This document shows, piece by piece, positions 1 to 9,705 of a stretch of 64,000 bases of DNA; the first letter of the stretch is position 1, and every line of letters starts with the position of its first letter. This stretch comes from Vibrio splendidus (GTDB taxonomy: Bacteria > Pseudomonadota > Gammaproteobacteria > Enterobacterales > Vibrionaceae): positions 2,418,001 to 2,482,000 of the forward strand of contig NZ_AP025508.1 of the NCBI RefSeq assembly GCF_024347615.1, given 5' to 3'. The notes below the pieces were generated by a model. The model worked only from the letters and a program-made list of their open reading frames with translations. It searched no databases and was not told the DNA's origin. The translations under genes were made by a program, and so were the position numbers.

Positions 1-55
1 CCACAATCAAAAACAGGCTCATTAGTACCAACGCAACCAACAACCAGATATCCAT
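1..55 (-). CDS. 5' end of a membrane protein gene (partial, runs off left edge)
   Basis: An ATG on the minus strand at 55-53 follows a good ribosome binding site (GGAG, six bases upstream) and opens a frame reading MDIWLLVALVLMSLFLIV up to the window edge. These 18 residues are almost all hydrophobic, so this looks like the first membrane segment of an inner-membrane protein or an uncleaved signal anchor. It is transcribed in the same direction as gyrA and lies downstream of the gyrA terminator. The family cannot be named from so few residues. Confidence 0.5.
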   Translation of the reverse strand, partial: MDIWLLVALVLMSLFLIV

Positions 56-191
56 TCCACACTCCTTTTTTATTCCCCTCTACTCTATCGTTTTCATCTC
101 ATCGCTATATTGATCAAGGTTTAGCTATCGATATTTTGACGATCACAGTTCAACGATAAAGTCAGAGCAAGCTCCGCACATAACAGGCAAT

Positions 192-221
192 AAAAAACCG
201 AGCACTTAGGCTCGGTTTTTT
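192..221 (-). terminator. Rho-independent terminator of gyrA
   Basis: A perfect inverted repeat with stem AAAAAACCGAGC / GCTCGGTTTTTT and a six-base loop lies 35 bases past the gyrA stop codon. It has T-runs in both directions, so it could also stop transcription arriving from the other side. Confidence 0.85.
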
Positions 222-255
222 CATTGGTAAGCTAAATTACTTAACGTAATAGAGA

Positions 256-2943
256 TTACTCAGTGTCTTGCTCGCTATCACTTTCAGAGTCAGAAGCATC
301 TGATGCTTGCTCTTCACTTGATTCAGAAACGACCGTTCCTTCTGCATTAACTGTTTCTGCGTTTACTGCGTCAGCATTTGCTTCTTCAGTTTCTTCGCCT
401 TCAACAATCTCAGCTTCTTCTACTTCGTCGATACGTTGTAGACCTACAACATTCTCGTCTTCAGCAGTACGAATCAGTGTCACACCTTGAGTGTTACGAC
501 CAACTTGGCTTACTTCCGCTACGCGAGTACGTACTAGTGTACCTGCGTCGGTGATCATCATCATTTCATCGCCTTCTTCAACCTGAACAGCACCAACAAC
601 TGGGCCATTACGATCAGAGACTTTGATAGATACTACACCTTGCGTTGCACGGCCTTTCGTTGGGTATTCAGCCAACTCAGTACGCTTACCGTAACCGTTT
701 TGAGTCACAGTTAGGATATCGCCTTCGTTTGAAGGAACAATCAGTGAAACCACTTGATCGTCTTCTGGGAGCTTCATACCACGAACACCAGAGGCAGTAC
801 GACCCATTGGACGTACTTTGTCCTCGTTAAAGCGAACAACTTTGCCCGATTTAGAGAACAGCATGATGTCGCTATTACCATCAGTAATATCAACGCCAAT
901 CAGTGAATCATCGTCGCGTAGGTTAACTGCGATTAGGCCGTTAGCACGTACGTTTGCGAATTGATCCAGTGATGTCTTCTTAACTGTACCGTCGCCTGTT
1001 GCCATGAAGATGAATTTCTCGTTTGAGAATTCAGAAACAGGCAGGATAGCCGTAATACGCTCACCTTCTTCTAGAGGAAGAATGTTAACGATAGGCTTAC
1101 CACGAGCTGTACGGCTCGCTTGCGGCAATTGGTAAACTTTCAGGCGGTACGTTTTACCACGAGTAGAGAAACATAAGATGTTATCGTGAGTATTAGCAAC
1201 AAGCAGACGCTCAATGTAATCCTCATCTTTCATCTTAGTTGCACTCTTACCTTTACCACCACGACGCTGAGCTTCGTAGTCGCTTAGGATTTGGTACTTA
1301 ACGTAACCTGCGTTAGAAAGCGTTACTACAACGTCTTCTTGAGCGATTAGCTCTTCCATGTCGATGTCATGAACCGCTGCTGTGATTTCTGTACGACGCT
1401 CGTCGCCATAGATATCACGTACCGCTTCAAGTTCTTCACGGATCACTTCCATCAAACGCTCAGTGCTTGCAAGGATATGCATTAGCTCAGCGATCTCTTC
1501 TAGAAGTGCTTTGTATTCGTCTAGAATCTTCTCGTGCTCAAGGCCAGTTAGGCGGTGAAGGCGAAGTTCTAGAATAGCTTGCGCTTGAGTTTCCGTTAGG
1601 AAGTATTGACCATCACGGATACCGTATTGGTCTTCAAGCCAATCTGGACGAGCTGCATCAGTACCAGCACGTTCAAGCATTGATGCAACGTTACCAAGAT
1701 CCCAACCACGAGATACTAGACCAACTTTAGCTTCTGCTGGTGTTGGTGCGTTCTTGATCAGTTCAATGATTTCATCAATGTTTGCAAGCGCTAAAGATAG
1801 AGCTTCCAAGATATGTGCACGGTCGCGTGCTTTCTTCAATTCGAAGATAGTACGACGTGTCACAACTTCACGACGGTGATCAACAAAACACTTCAACATA
1901 TCTTTAATGTTGAAAAGTTGTGGTTGGCCGTTGTTCAGAGCAACCATGTTGATGCCGAAAGTCGTTTGCAGTTGAGTCTGTGAGTAAAGGTTGTTTAGTA
2001 CAACTTCACCGACAGCATCACGCTTACATTCAATAACAATACGCATACCATCTTTATCAGATTCGTCACGCAGTGCACTGATGCCTTCAACTTTCTTGTC
2101 TTTTACAAGTTCTGCAATCTTCTCGATCAGACGAGCTTTGTTCACTTGATATGGAATTTCAGTAACGATAATAGTTTCTTTACCGTTCTTTTCCATTTCA
2201 ATGTTCGCTCGTGAGCGCATGTAAACTTTGCCACGACCAGTCTTATATGCATCAACAATGCCCTTACGGCCACTGATTAATGCTGCTGTCGGGAAGTCTG
2301 GACCCGGGATGTAGTCCATTAGCTCATCAATAGTGATGTCTTCATTATTGATAAATGCTAAACAGCCATCAACAACTTCGCCAAGGTTATGTGGCGGGAT
2401 GTTGGTAGCCATACCTACTGCGATACCAGAAGCACCGTTAACCAATAGGTTTGGTATTTTTGTTGGTAAAACTGCTGGTATTTGCTCGGTTCCATCATAG
2501 TTAGGAACGAAGTCAACCGTATCTTTATCAAGATCCGTTAATAGCTCACCAGCTATTTTTGACATACGAACTTCGGTATAACGCATTGCCGCAGCTGAAT
2601 CGCCGTCAACCGAACCAAAGTTACCTTGGCCATCGACTAACATATAGCGTAGTGAAAACGGCTGAGCCATACGAACAATTGACTCGTATACCGCACTATC
2701 ACCGTGTGGGTGATATTTACCGATTACATCGCCTACTACACGAGCAGACTTTTTATATGCTTTGTTCCAATCATTACCTAGTACATTCATCGCGAACAAA
2801 ACGCGGCGGTGTACTGGTTTTAGGCCATCACGCACATCTGGAAGGGCACGACCAACGATGACGGACATCGCGTAGTCTAGGTATGAACCTCTAAGCTCAT
2901 CTTCAATATTTACGGGCGTGATCTCTTTCGCTAGATCGCTCAT
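256..2943 (-). CDS. gyrA: DNA gyrase subunit A
   Basis: This is the cutting and rejoining subunit of DNA gyrase, which with GyrB forms the A2B2 enzyme that adds negative supercoils. The 895-residue protein has the N-terminal breakage-reunion domain with catalytic Tyr122 (in MRYTE), the quinolone-determining segment [13 protein letters not shown] with Ser83 intact and Glu at position 87 where E. coli has Asp, and the GyrA-box QRRGGKG near residue 562 that starts the beta-pinwheel DNA-wrapping domain. The C-terminus is an acidic Glu/Ser/Asp-rich tail of about 50 residues, as is common in Vibrio. Ser83 suggests no classical quinolone-resistance change at that site. It is monocistronic with its own terminator. 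Identity is certain from full-length motif agreement. Confidence 0.98.
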   Translation of the reverse strand: MSDLAKEITPVNIEDELRGSYLDYAMSVIVGRALPDVRDGLKPVHRRVLFAMNVLGNDWNKAYKKSARVVGDVIGKYHPHGDSAVYESIVRMAQPFSLRYMLVDGQGNFGSVDGDSAAAMRYTEVRMSKIAGELLTDLDKDTVDFVPNYDGTEQIPAVLPTKIPNLLVNGASGIAVGMATNIPPHNLGEVVDGCLAFINNEDITIDELMDYIPGPDFPTAALISGRKGIVDAYKTGRGKVYMRSRANIEMEKNGKETIIVTEIPYQVNKARLIEKIAELVKDKKVEGISALRDESDKDGMRIVIECKRDAVGEVVLNNLYSQTQLQTTFGINMVALNNGQPQLFNIKDMLKCFVDHRREVVTRRTIFELKKARDRAHILEALSLALANIDEIIELIKNAPTPAEAKVGLVSRGWDLGNVASMLERAGTDAARPDWLEDQYGIRDGQYFLTETQAQAILELRLHRLTGLEHEKILDEYKALLEEIAELMHILASTERLMEVIREELEAVRDIYGDERRTEITAAVHDIDMEELIAQEDVVVTLSNAGYVKYQILSDYEAQRRGGKGKSATKMKDEDYIERLLVANTHDNILCFSTRGKTYRLKVYQLPQASRTARGKPIVNILPLEEGERITAILPVSEFSNEKFIFMATGDGTVKKTSLDQFANVRANGLIAVNLRDDDSLIGVDITDGNSDIMLFSKSGKVVRFNEDKVRPMGRTASGVRGMKLPEDDQVVSLIVPSNEGDILTVTQNGYGKRTELAEYPTKGRATQGVVSIKVSDRNGPVVGAVQVEEGDEMMMITDAGTLVRTRVAEVSQVGRNTQGVTLIRTAEDENVVGLQRIDEVEEAEIVEGEETEEANADAVNAETVNAEGTVVSESSEEQASDASDSESDSEQDTE

Positions 2944-3234
2944 AGAGCCATTTTCCCTCTATAGTCAGATCGTATTTTTGAATACGTATAAGACCGAAAA
3001 ATATAACACAAATTTACCTACGGAGGCATCACTTTCCCTCTCCTTTTACCATCTTGTGACCCTTGTAGCCAATCTATTGATGAGAAATTGCACCTCAGCG
3101 TCATATCTTGCTGAAACATGGTCACTTTACACCCAATAAACTAGCAAAGTTGTAGATCTTCTGGTCAGCAGGAAAAGGCAAGTTATAATGCCTGCAATTT
3201 CATGGATGCATTATTTAACTTGGAAATGCCGATT

Positions 3235-3945
3235 ATGACTAAATCACAGAACGTAGACCCAGCAGAAATCAAAAAATTCGAAGACATGGCGTCACGCTGG
3301 TGGGATCTAGAAGGCGAGTTTAAGCCACTACATCAAATCAATCCGTTGCGCTTAAATTACGTGCTAGAGAAAACCGAAGGCCTTTTTGGTAAGAAAGTTC
3401 TCGATGTTGGCTGCGGCGGCGGTATTCTGGCTGAAAGCATGGCTGTAGAGGGTGCGGTAGTCACCGGACTAGATATGGGTAAAGAACCGCTAGAAGTCGC
3501 TCGTCTGCACGCATTAGAAACTGGCACCAAGCTCGATTACATCCAAAGCACCATTGAAGACCATGCAGAGCAAAACCCACACACTTACGATGTGGTGACG
3601 TGCATGGAAATGCTAGAGCACGTTCCTGACCCACAATCAGTTATCTCGGCTTGTTCAAAATTAGTGAAACCGGGCGGCCATGTGTTCTTCTCAACATTGA
3701 ACCGTAACTTTAAGTCTTACCTGTTCGCTATTGTTGGTGCAGAGAAGTTACTTAAGATTGTGCCAGAAGGTACTCACGACCACGAAAAGTTCATTCGCCC
3801 TGCTGAGCTTATCAAAATGGTTGATAACACTCCGCTTCAAGAACTAGGGATTACAGGACTGCACTATAACCCGTTAACGAACACCTACCGTTTAGGCCAA
3901 AAAGTCGATGTGAACTACATCGTTCACACTCAAAACTTGGGCTAA
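3235..3945 (+). CDS. ubiG: Ubiquinone biosynthesis O-methyltransferase
   Basis: UbiG is a SAM-dependent enzyme that catalyses both O-methylation steps of ubiquinone synthesis at the membrane. The 236-residue protein has the class I methyltransferase glycine motif DVGCGGG at about residues 57-63, followed by the family segments [12 protein letters not shown] and [13 protein letters not shown]. The frame is open back to an ATG at 3202, but the start at 3235 (MTKSQNVDP) matches the family N-terminus. It is divergent from gyrA, as in other Vibrio. A TATAAT at 3184-3189 may be its -10 element. Length and motifs fit the E. coli protein (240 aa). Confidence 0.96.
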   Translation: MTKSQNVDPAEIKKFEDMASRWWDLEGEFKPLHQINPLRLNYVLEKTEGLFGKKVLDVGCGGGILAESMAVEGAVVTGLDMGKEPLEVARLHALETGTKLDYIQSTIEDHAEQNPHTYDVVTCMEMLEHVPDPQSVISACSKLVKPGGHVFFSTLNRNFKSYLFAIVGAEKLLKIVPEGTHDHEKFIRPAELIKMVDNTPLQELGITGLHYNPLTNTYRLGQKVDVNYIVHTQNLG

Positions 3946-4242
3946 AAAATATCGGTAGCCCTACCGTAAAATATTTTGTAAAAAAGACGAATGAAAAGAG
4001 TTGCAATTACCATAAGTTTGCGACTTTTTTCAGTCTAAATTTCGTGCGCTAGCTTCCATTTTGACCACCTCGATTTAAATTTAATCGTCCAAAATCCATT
4101 GCCTATTTTACCCAAAGATCAAGGGATTTTTTTTTATGGGCGTGCAAAAATAAAGCATCCTTAAAAGGCGACTTTTGTACAATCAAGTCACGTCTAACGT
4201 CATCAGTTAGTGGTCACTTACAGTTTTTTTTCAATCCACCAC

Positions 4243-4251
4243 TTATCCACA
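4243..4251 (+). promoter_or_regulatory. DnaA box upstream of nrdA
   Basis: TTATCCACA is a perfect match to the strong DnaA-box consensus TTATNCACA. It lies about 200 bases before nrdA. In E. coli nrdAB is controlled by DnaA, linking dNTP supply to replication initiation. The match is seen directly; function here is inferred. Confidence 0.6.
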
Positions 4252-4320
4252 AGCAACCCAATTTCTTTACCTTGAAAAATATCAGTTGTAGCACTATCTT
4301 GTAACCCAACAAACAAATGA

Positions 4321-4357
4321 CCCCTATATGTTGTGTTTGAACTACAATATATGGGTA
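4321..4357. promoter_or_regulatory. Pair of NrdR-like boxes upstream of nrdA
   Basis: Two 16-base elements at 4321-4336 (core CTATATGTTG) and 4342-4357 (core CAATATATGG) resemble the NrdR box (core CWATATATWG). Each differs at one core position. Their starts are 21 bases apart, two helical turns, which suits cooperative binding. NrdR represses ribonucleotide reductase operons when dATP is high. The assignment is by pattern only. Confidence 0.55.
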
Positions 4358-4453
4358 GACCAAGATCACAAAGCCGAAACGTAATTTACAAAAATTACAC
4401 AGAAATACACAAAAACACGGCCTTGTTCAGTTTTGTTAGGGAAATTAAGCAGA

Positions 4454-6736
4454 ATGAACCAACAACTTACTGTTACCAAGCGTAACGGGCGCAAAGAAAC
4501 GATCGATTTAGAGAAAATCCATCGAGTGATCACATGGGCAGCTGAAGGCTTGCACAATGTTTCTGTATCACAAGTAGAATTGAAAGCTCACATTCAGTTT
4601 TACGATGGCATTACCACGACTGACATTCATGAGACAATCATCAAGTCAGCAGCGGATTTAATCTCTGAAGAGACTCCTGATTACCAATATCTAGCCGCAC
4701 GTCTGTCAGTGTTCCACCTACGTAAAAAAGCGTACGGTGAATACGAGCCGCCTGCACTTTATGACCACGTTGCAAAACTGGTTGATATGGGTAAATACGA
4801 TAGCCACTTAATGGAAGACTACACGAAAGCTGAATTCGAAGAGCTTGACGCGTACATCGACCACAAGCGTGACTTAAACTTTTCTTACGCGGCGGTTAAG
4901 CAGCTTGAAGGTAAATACTTCGTACAGAACCGTGTAACAAAAGAAATCTACGAGAGTGCTCAGTTCCTTTACATTTTAGTTGCTGCGTGTTTATTCGGTA
5001 AATACCCGAAATCGACTCGTCTTGACTATATCAAACGTTTTTACGACGCCTCGTCTACGTTTAAGATTTCTCTGCCTACACCAATTATGTCTGGTGTACG
5101 TACGCCTACTCGTCAATTCAGTTCATGTGTACTGATTGAGTGTGGTGACAGCCTTGATTCTATCAACGCAACAGCAAGCTCTATTGTTCGTTACGTATCT
5201 CAACGTGCTGGTATTGGTATCAACGCAGGTCGTATCCGTGCGCTTGGTTCTGAAATCCGTAATGGTGAAGCGTTCCACACTGGCTGTATCCCTTTCTACA
5301 AATACTTCCAAACAGCTGTTAAATGTTGTTCTCAAGGTGGTGTTCGTGGCGGCGCAGCAACGGTGTTCTACCCACTATGGCACGGTGAAGTTCAGTCTCT
5401 ATTAGTACTGAAAAACAACCGCGGCGTTGAAGAGAACCGTGTTCGTCACATGGATTACGGCGTTCAGCTGAACAAGCTTATGTACTCTCGTCTTGTTCAA
5501 GGTGGCAACATCAGCCTGTTCTCACCTTCTGACGTACCTGGCCTTTACGATGCATTCTTCGAAAACCAAGAGCGTTTTGAAGCACTTTACGTGAAGTACG
5601 AAAACGATCCTTCAGTGAAGCGTGAAACGGTTAAAGCCGTTGAGCTATTCTCTCTGCTAATGCAAGAGCGTGCTTCTACTGGTCGTATCTACATTCAGAA
5701 CGTTGACCACTGTAATACACACAGCCCGTTTGATTCTGAAGTAGCACCTGTTCGCCAATCGAACCTATGTTTAGAAATCGCGCTACCAACTAAGCCGCTT
5801 TCTAACGTAGAAGATGACGAAGGTGAGATTGCACTGTGTACGCTTTCGGCGTTTAACCTAGGCGCAATCAACGAGCTAGACGATCTGGCTGAACTTTCTG
5901 AATTGGTTGTTCGTGCTCTAGATGCACTACTGGATTACCAAGATTACCCGCTTCCAGCAGCACGTAAGTCGACAATGAACCGTCGTACTCTAGGTGTGGG
6001 TGTAATCAACTACGCATACTACCTAGCGAAGAATGGTGTTAAGTACTCTGATGGCAGCGCAAATGGCCTGACTCACCGTACTTTTGAAGCAATTCAATAC
6101 CACTTGCTAAAAGCGTCTGTTGAACTAGCGAAAGAGCAAGGCCGTTGCCCATCTTTCCACGAGACCAACTACGCGAAAGGCCTACTGCCAATCGATACTT
6201 ACAAAAAAGATATCGACTTAGTATGTGAAGAGCCGCTGCACTACGATTGGGACACGCTACGTGAAGAGATAATGGAGCACGGTCTGCGTAACTCTACGCT
6301 AACAGCGCTTATGCCTTCTGAGACTTCTTCTCAAATCTCGAACGCGACTAACGGTATCGAGCCACCACGTGGTTATGTATCAGTTAAAGCATCGAAAGAC
6401 GGCATCCTGAAGCAAGTTGTTCCAGATTTCCTAAATCTTAAAGACAACTACGAGCTACTTTGGAACATTGGTACTAACGACGGTTACCTGCACTTAGTGG
6501 GTATCATGCAAAAATTCGTTGACCAAGCTATCTCTGCAAACACTAACTATGATCCAAGTGTTTACGACAGCGGTAAGGTACCAATGAAGCAGCTGCTTAA
6601 AGACTTGCTAACGGCGTACAAGTACGGTGTTAAGACGCTTTACTACCATAACACTCGTGATGGTGCTAAAGACGACCAAGGCGATGCAGTTCAAGTGCCG
6701 GAAGAAGATTGTGAAGGCGGCGGTTGTAAGATCTAA
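4454..6736 (+). CDS. nrdA: Class Ia ribonucleoside-diphosphate reductase, alpha subunit
   Basis: NrdA is the large catalytic subunit of the aerobic ribonucleotide reductase and makes dNDPs from NDPs. From the ATG at 4454 (MNQQLTVTKRNGRKET) the protein has 760 residues, against 761 in E. coli; an ATG at 4433 is in frame but lacks family similarity. Visible features are the N-terminal ATP-cone (about residues 1-95) for allosteric control, the active-site segment NLCLEIALPT with the thiyl-radical cysteine, and the redox-active C-terminal cysteine pair in CEGGGCKI that receives electrons from thioredoxin or glutaredoxin. It starts the nrdA-nrdB-yfaE operon, with nrdB about 100 bases downstream past a hairpin. 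Confidence 0.98.
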   Translation: MNQQLTVTKRNGRKETIDLEKIHRVITWAAEGLHNVSVSQVELKAHIQFYDGITTTDIHETIIKSAADLISEETPDYQYLAARLSVFHLRKKAYGEYEPPALYDHVAKLVDMGKYDSHLMEDYTKAEFEELDAYIDHKRDLNFSYAAVKQLEGKYFVQNRVTKEIYESAQFLYILVAACLFGKYPKSTRLDYIKRFYDASSTFKISLPTPIMSGVRTPTRQFSSCVLIECGDSLDSINATASSIVRYVSQRAGIGINAGRIRALGSEIRNGEAFHTGCIPFYKYFQTAVKCCSQGGVRGGAATVFYPLWHGEVQSLLVLKNNRGVEENRVRHMDYGVQLNKLMYSRLVQGGNISLFSPSDVPGLYDAFFENQERFEALYVKYENDPSVKRETVKAVELFSLLMQERASTGRIYIQNVDHCNTHSPFDSEVAPVRQSNLCLEIALPTKPLSNVEDDEGEIALCTLSAFNLGAINELDDLAELSELVVRALDALLDYQDYPLPAARKSTMNRRTLGVGVINYAYYLAKNGVKYSDGSANGLTHRTFEAIQYHLLKASVELAKEQGRCPSFHETNYAKGLLPIDTYKKDIDLVCEEPLHYDWDTLREEIMEHGLRNSTLTALMPSETSSQISNATNGIEPPRGYVSVKASKDGILKQVVPDFLNLKDNYELLWNIGTNDGYLHLVGIMQKFVDQAISANTNYDPSVYDSGKVPMKQLLKDLLTAYKYGVKTLYYHNTRDGAKDDQGDAVQVPEEDCEGGGCKI

Positions 6737-6756
6737 ACCGCAATAAACATTAAGAC

Positions 6757-6780
6757 CCCAGAGAAGTTATCTTCTCTGGG
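6757..6780 (+). terminator. Strong intercistronic hairpin between nrdA and nrdB
   Basis: A perfect 10-bp stem, CCCAGAGAAG / CTTCTCTGGG, with a TTAT loop and a short T-run (TTTAAAG) lies 20 bases after nrdA. nrdB follows in the same direction, so this is more likely a partial terminator or mRNA-stability element that sets the NrdA:NrdB ratio than a full stop. Confidence 0.6.
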
Positions 6781-6837
6781 TTTAAAGCATTAACAGGGTC
6801 CGTTTTATTGCGGGTCTTTAAAGGATTTGAGGCATTT

Positions 6838-7971
6838 ATGGCTTACAGTACTTTTTCTCAACAAAAAAATGACCAACTAAAAGAACCAATGTTCTTGGGT
6901 CAGTCGGTAAACGTTGCACGTTACGACCAACAGAAATTCGAAATCTTCGAAAAGTTGATCGAAAAGCAGCTTTCTTTCTTCTGGCGTCCAGAAGAAGTAG
7001 ACGTGTCTAGCGACCGTATCGACTACAACAAGCTTCCTGAGCATGAAAAGCACATCTTCATCTCTAACCTGAAGTACCAAACACTTCTAGATTCAATCCA
7101 AGGCCGCAGCCCTAACGTTGCCCTACTTCCTTTGGTATCACTGCCAGAAGTTGAAACTTGGATTGAGACTTGGTCATTCTCTGAAACGATTCACTCTCGT
7201 TCATACACGCACATCATCCGTAACATCGTGAATGATCCAGGCGTAGTATTTGACGACATCGTTGAAAACGAAGAGATCCTGAAACGTGCGAAAGACATCG
7301 CGTTTTACTACGATGATTTGATCAAGCTGACGGCTGACTACCACCGCTACGGTGAAGGCAACCACAACATCAACGGCGAAGACGTTAAGATTTCACTTCA
7401 CGACCTGAAGAAGAAGCTTTACGTATGTCTAATGTCTGTAAATGCACTGGAAGCGATTCGTTTCTACGTAAGTTTCGCATGTTCATTCGCATTCACTGAG
7501 CGTGAGTTAATGGAAGGTAACGCGAAGATCATCAAGCTAATCGCTCGTGATGAAGCACTTCACCTTACTGGTACACAGCACATGATCAACTTGCTACGTA
7601 ATGGCCAAGATGACTTCGAATTCATGCAGATCGCTGAAGAGTGTAAGCAAGAGTGTTTCGACCTATTCAAAGAAGCGGCTGAGCAAGAAAAAGAGTGGGC
7701 AGAATACCTATTCAAAGATGGTTCTATGATTGGTCTAAACAAAGACATTCTTTGCCAATACGTTGAGTACATCACTAACATCCGTATGCAGGCTGTTGGT
7801 CTAGGTACCGCTTACCCAGAAGCAACGTCGAACCCAATTCCATGGATCAACGCTTGGTTGTCTTCAGATAACGTTCAAGTTGCTCCACAAGAAGCTGAAA
7901 TCAGTTCTTACCTAGTTGGCCAAATCGACAACGAAGTAAAAGCTGACGACTTTGAAGGGTTTGAGCTGTAA
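6838..7971 (+). CDS. nrdB: Class Ia ribonucleoside-diphosphate reductase, beta subunit
   Basis: NrdB is the small subunit that holds the di-iron centre and stable tyrosyl radical for NrdA. From the ATG at 6838 ([10 protein letters not shown]) it has 377 residues, as in the E. coli protein (376). The radical-tyrosine segment [13 protein letters not shown], the metal-ligand segment [12 protein letters not shown] and FWRPEEVD are all present. An in-frame ATG at 6808 would add ten residues outside the family. The stop codon overlaps the start of the ferredoxin gene (TAATG), so translation of the two is coupled. Confidence 0.97.
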   Translation: MAYSTFSQQKNDQLKEPMFLGQSVNVARYDQQKFEIFEKLIEKQLSFFWRPEEVDVSSDRIDYNKLPEHEKHIFISNLKYQTLLDSIQGRSPNVALLPLVSLPEVETWIETWSFSETIHSRSYTHIIRNIVNDPGVVFDDIVENEEILKRAKDIAFYYDDLIKLTADYHRYGEGNHNINGEDVKISLHDLKKKLYVCLMSVNALEAIRFYVSFACSFAFTERELMEGNAKIIKLIARDEALHLTGTQHMINLLRNGQDDFEFMQIAEECKQECFDLFKEAAEQEKEWAEYLFKDGSMIGLNKDILCQYVEYITNIRMQAVGLGTAYPEATSNPIPWINAWLSSDNVQVAPQEAEISSYLVGQIDNEVKADDFEGFEL

Positions 7972-8249
7972 TGCCAACAATCAAAATCAACAAGCTGACT
8001 TCTATTGAATCTAACCCTTCAAATACTCTATTGGAAACAATGGAACAAGCAGGGTTAGAGCCAGAATACAACTGTCGAGATGGCCACTGCGGCGCTTGCC
8101 GCTGTACGTTGGATTCTGGTGAAGTCGAGTACGTTGGTTTTGCTATGGCTTATACGCAAGCCAATGAAATTTTGCCATGCATCTGCAAAGCAAAAACGGA
8201 GTTATCGCTGAGTAACGTTATTCATAGAAGCAAGCAAAAACGGGCATAA
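7971..8249 (+). CDS. yfaE: 2Fe-2S ferredoxin YfaE (NrdB diferric-tyrosyl cofactor maintenance)
   Basis: This is a 92-residue plant-type [2Fe-2S] ferredoxin with the cluster cysteines in CRDGHCGACRC and a fourth in LPCICKA. In E. coli, YfaE supplies electrons to rebuild the di-iron tyrosyl-radical cofactor of NrdB. Here it overlaps nrdB by one base, giving the same nrdA-nrdB-yfaE order. It is followed by a strong terminator. Confidence 0.93.
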   Translation: MPTIKINKLTSIESNPSNTLLETMEQAGLEPEYNCRDGHCGACRCTLDSGEVEYVGFAMAYTQANEILPCICKAKTELSLSNVIHRSKQKRA

Positions 8250-8296
8250 GCCAACTGGCTTTAGGTCGCTTTGCTCGAATAACTTCAATAAGAATT

Positions 8297-8334
8297 AAAA
8301 AGGGTCCGCTTCCTCTAGGAATGCGGACCCTTTT
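8297..8334 (+). terminator. Rho-independent terminator of the nrdAB-yfaE operon
   Basis: Inverted repeat AAAAGGGTCCGC / GCGGACCCTTTT with a 14-base loop and a T-run, 48 bases after yfaE. It is symmetric enough to act on the converging napF-like transcript as well. Confidence 0.85.
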
Positions 8335-8428
8335 CTATTTATGTCTTTAGGTATCTGAGACGACTCGCCACTCACTCAACCAAAGCCTTTCTGCTAGCTC
8401 GCTGCCACAAAGCCAAATCAGACGTTTA

Positions 8429-8941
8429 CTACTGAATAAGGTTCAAAGTCACTGAGCCAATGTAACAAGCGCTTCGGCACTCTCCACAGCCGTTACACTT
8501 ATCTTTGTCCACCGTAGGCAACTCCCCTGCTTCAATTTGAATCGCACTTGCTGAACAAGCAACTTGGCACGCATTACAGTCCATTTGCATGTAGTTATTA
8601 CAGCTATCAGCAAAGCTAGGCTTGAGGTCGATATAAGGTGTGACCGTTGGATGGAGCGCGCCAGTCGGGCACGCTTCACTGCACTTGTTACACAGAGAAC
8701 AACTGTTGTAATCCAAATTCAGCAGCGCACTGCCCTCTAGCATCTCAATAACGCTATTCGGACACGCTTGCTCACACAATCCACAACCGTCGCAAAGACG
8801 CTCAAACAGCACCTCATCGACCGCCCTTGGCGGCCTTGCATACGAGCGCTGTGACTTCTCTTCATAATTCGCGGCAGCTTTAACCGGTTTAGAAAGTCGA
8901 GTTAAGAAACCGCGTCTATTTGAATTTATTTGTTCAGACAT
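8429..8941 (-). CDS. napF: NapF-like ferredoxin-type protein
   Basis: A 170-residue iron-sulphur protein with ferredoxin cysteine clusters CDGCGLCEQACP, CSLCNKCSEACP, a partial set CNACQVACSA, and CNGCGECRSACY. Layout and length fit NapF, a cytoplasmic ferredoxin that helps load or mature molybdoenzymes (classically periplasmic nitrate reductase). There is no napDABC here: it is coupled (TAATG overlap) to a TorD/DmsD-like chaperone gene and divergent from dmsABC. A role in maturing the DmsA-type reductase is therefore inferred. The family is clear, but the specific partner is uncertain. Confidence 0.8.
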   Translation of the reverse strand: MSEQINSNRRGFLTRLSKPVKAAANYEEKSQRSYARPPRAVDEVLFERLCDGCGLCEQACPNSVIEMLEGSALLNLDYNSCSLCNKCSEACPTGALHPTVTPYIDLKPSFADSCNNYMQMDCNACQVACSASAIQIEAGELPTVDKDKCNGCGECRSACYIGSVTLNLIQ

Positions 8942-9507
8942 TAGTCGATATATAACTTTTTAGGAACAACGTTTATTTTATATTCAGATGTTAGGTATTT
9001 AAGCCAATCTATTACATCAGTTGATAGCTTCTTATAAAAAGATAGTTCTGATGCTGTATTTAGTTTTTCTAAATAAACAGAAGACCAAGTTAATAAGTGA
9101 CCTTCAAGTAATTCACCAGCTGAATTAATATTATTATTTTCTAACAAATACGCATGAGCGAATAACATTAAACCAAATTGATCTTCCGGCTCTCTTAACC
9201 CAGTGTCTAATTCAATCTGATTCAATTCTAAAAACTGGCGATACTCAACCGTAGAAGCGCCAAACACAACGCGGTCTTTATCTAGGTACACAGACCCCCA
9301 AGGCGGAGCTGGCATGTCTCCAACCCCTTCAAACAATCGGCTGAACTCTGCAGCTAGCGCATCTTCCTGCTCGTTTTGAAGTGCCAGTAAACAATCTTCT
9401 GATAAAACTTGGCTCTCTACTAAGGCCTGAACAATATCTATTAACTGTTCTTTATTAGTTGCTTGATAAAATAATGAACCGAGCAATTTATGCGTATCAA
9501 TAATCAT
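8941..9507 (-). CDS. TorD/DmsD-family molybdoenzyme chaperone
   Basis: A 188-residue all-helical protein with the family segment PAPPWGSVYLDKD, like the P-P-W-x-S-V-x-L-D motif of DmsD/TorD chaperones. These cytoplasmic proteins bind the twin-arginine signal of a molybdoenzyme and hold it back from export until the cofactor is inserted. The obvious client is the DmsA protein encoded divergently. It is more AT-rich at its 5' end than its neighbours. It overlaps the napF-like gene by one base. It could be named dmsD or torD; the sequence does not decide. Confidence 0.8.
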   Translation of the reverse strand: MIIDTHKLLGSLFYQATNKEQLIDIVQALVESQVLSEDCLLALQNEQEDALAAEFSRLFEGVGDMPAPPWGSVYLDKDRVVFGASTVEYRQFLELNQIELDTGLREPEDQFGLMLFAHAYLLENNNINSAGELLEGHLLTWSSVYLEKLNTASELSFYKKLSTDVIDWLKYLTSEYKINVVPKKLYID

Positions 9508-9614
9508 TCTTATTTATACCGTAATTGGTTTAACGACAATTATATAAATAATACGATTGGATTCTTTGATCTATTTTATACATTCGATTCATAATATTTT
9601 AATTCCGATCTTAT

Positions 9615-9628
9615 TTGATGCCAATCAA
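9615..9628. promoter_or_regulatory. FNR-type binding site between torD-like/napF and dmsABC
   Basis: TTGAT-GCCA-ATCAA is a perfect 14-base FNR palindrome in the divergent promoter region. It lies 78 bases before the dmsA start and 108 before the chaperone start. FNR activates dms operons under oxygen limitation in enteric bacteria and vibrios; this site could serve one or both directions. Confidence 0.75.
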
Positions 9629-9705
9629 TCAATAATTAGAAATAAAAACATAGAGACCAAACTACCTATAAAGTGCTAGTCATCAATAACAATAGGCATC
9701 TTAGA

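Larger units (their letters stand above)
3946..4453. other. Intergenic region ubiG-nrdA with the nrd control region
   Basis: No gene is seen in these 508 bases. The ubiG side has no clear GC-rich hairpin terminator, only AT-rich sequence. The half nearer nrdA carries a DnaA box and two NrdR-like palindromes, listed separately. Confidence 0.6.

Noticed and set aside
8429..9507. Part of a periplasmic nitrate reductase (nap) operon
   Set aside because: No napD, napA, napB or napC is present; the neighbours are dmsABC and a TorD/DmsD-like chaperone.
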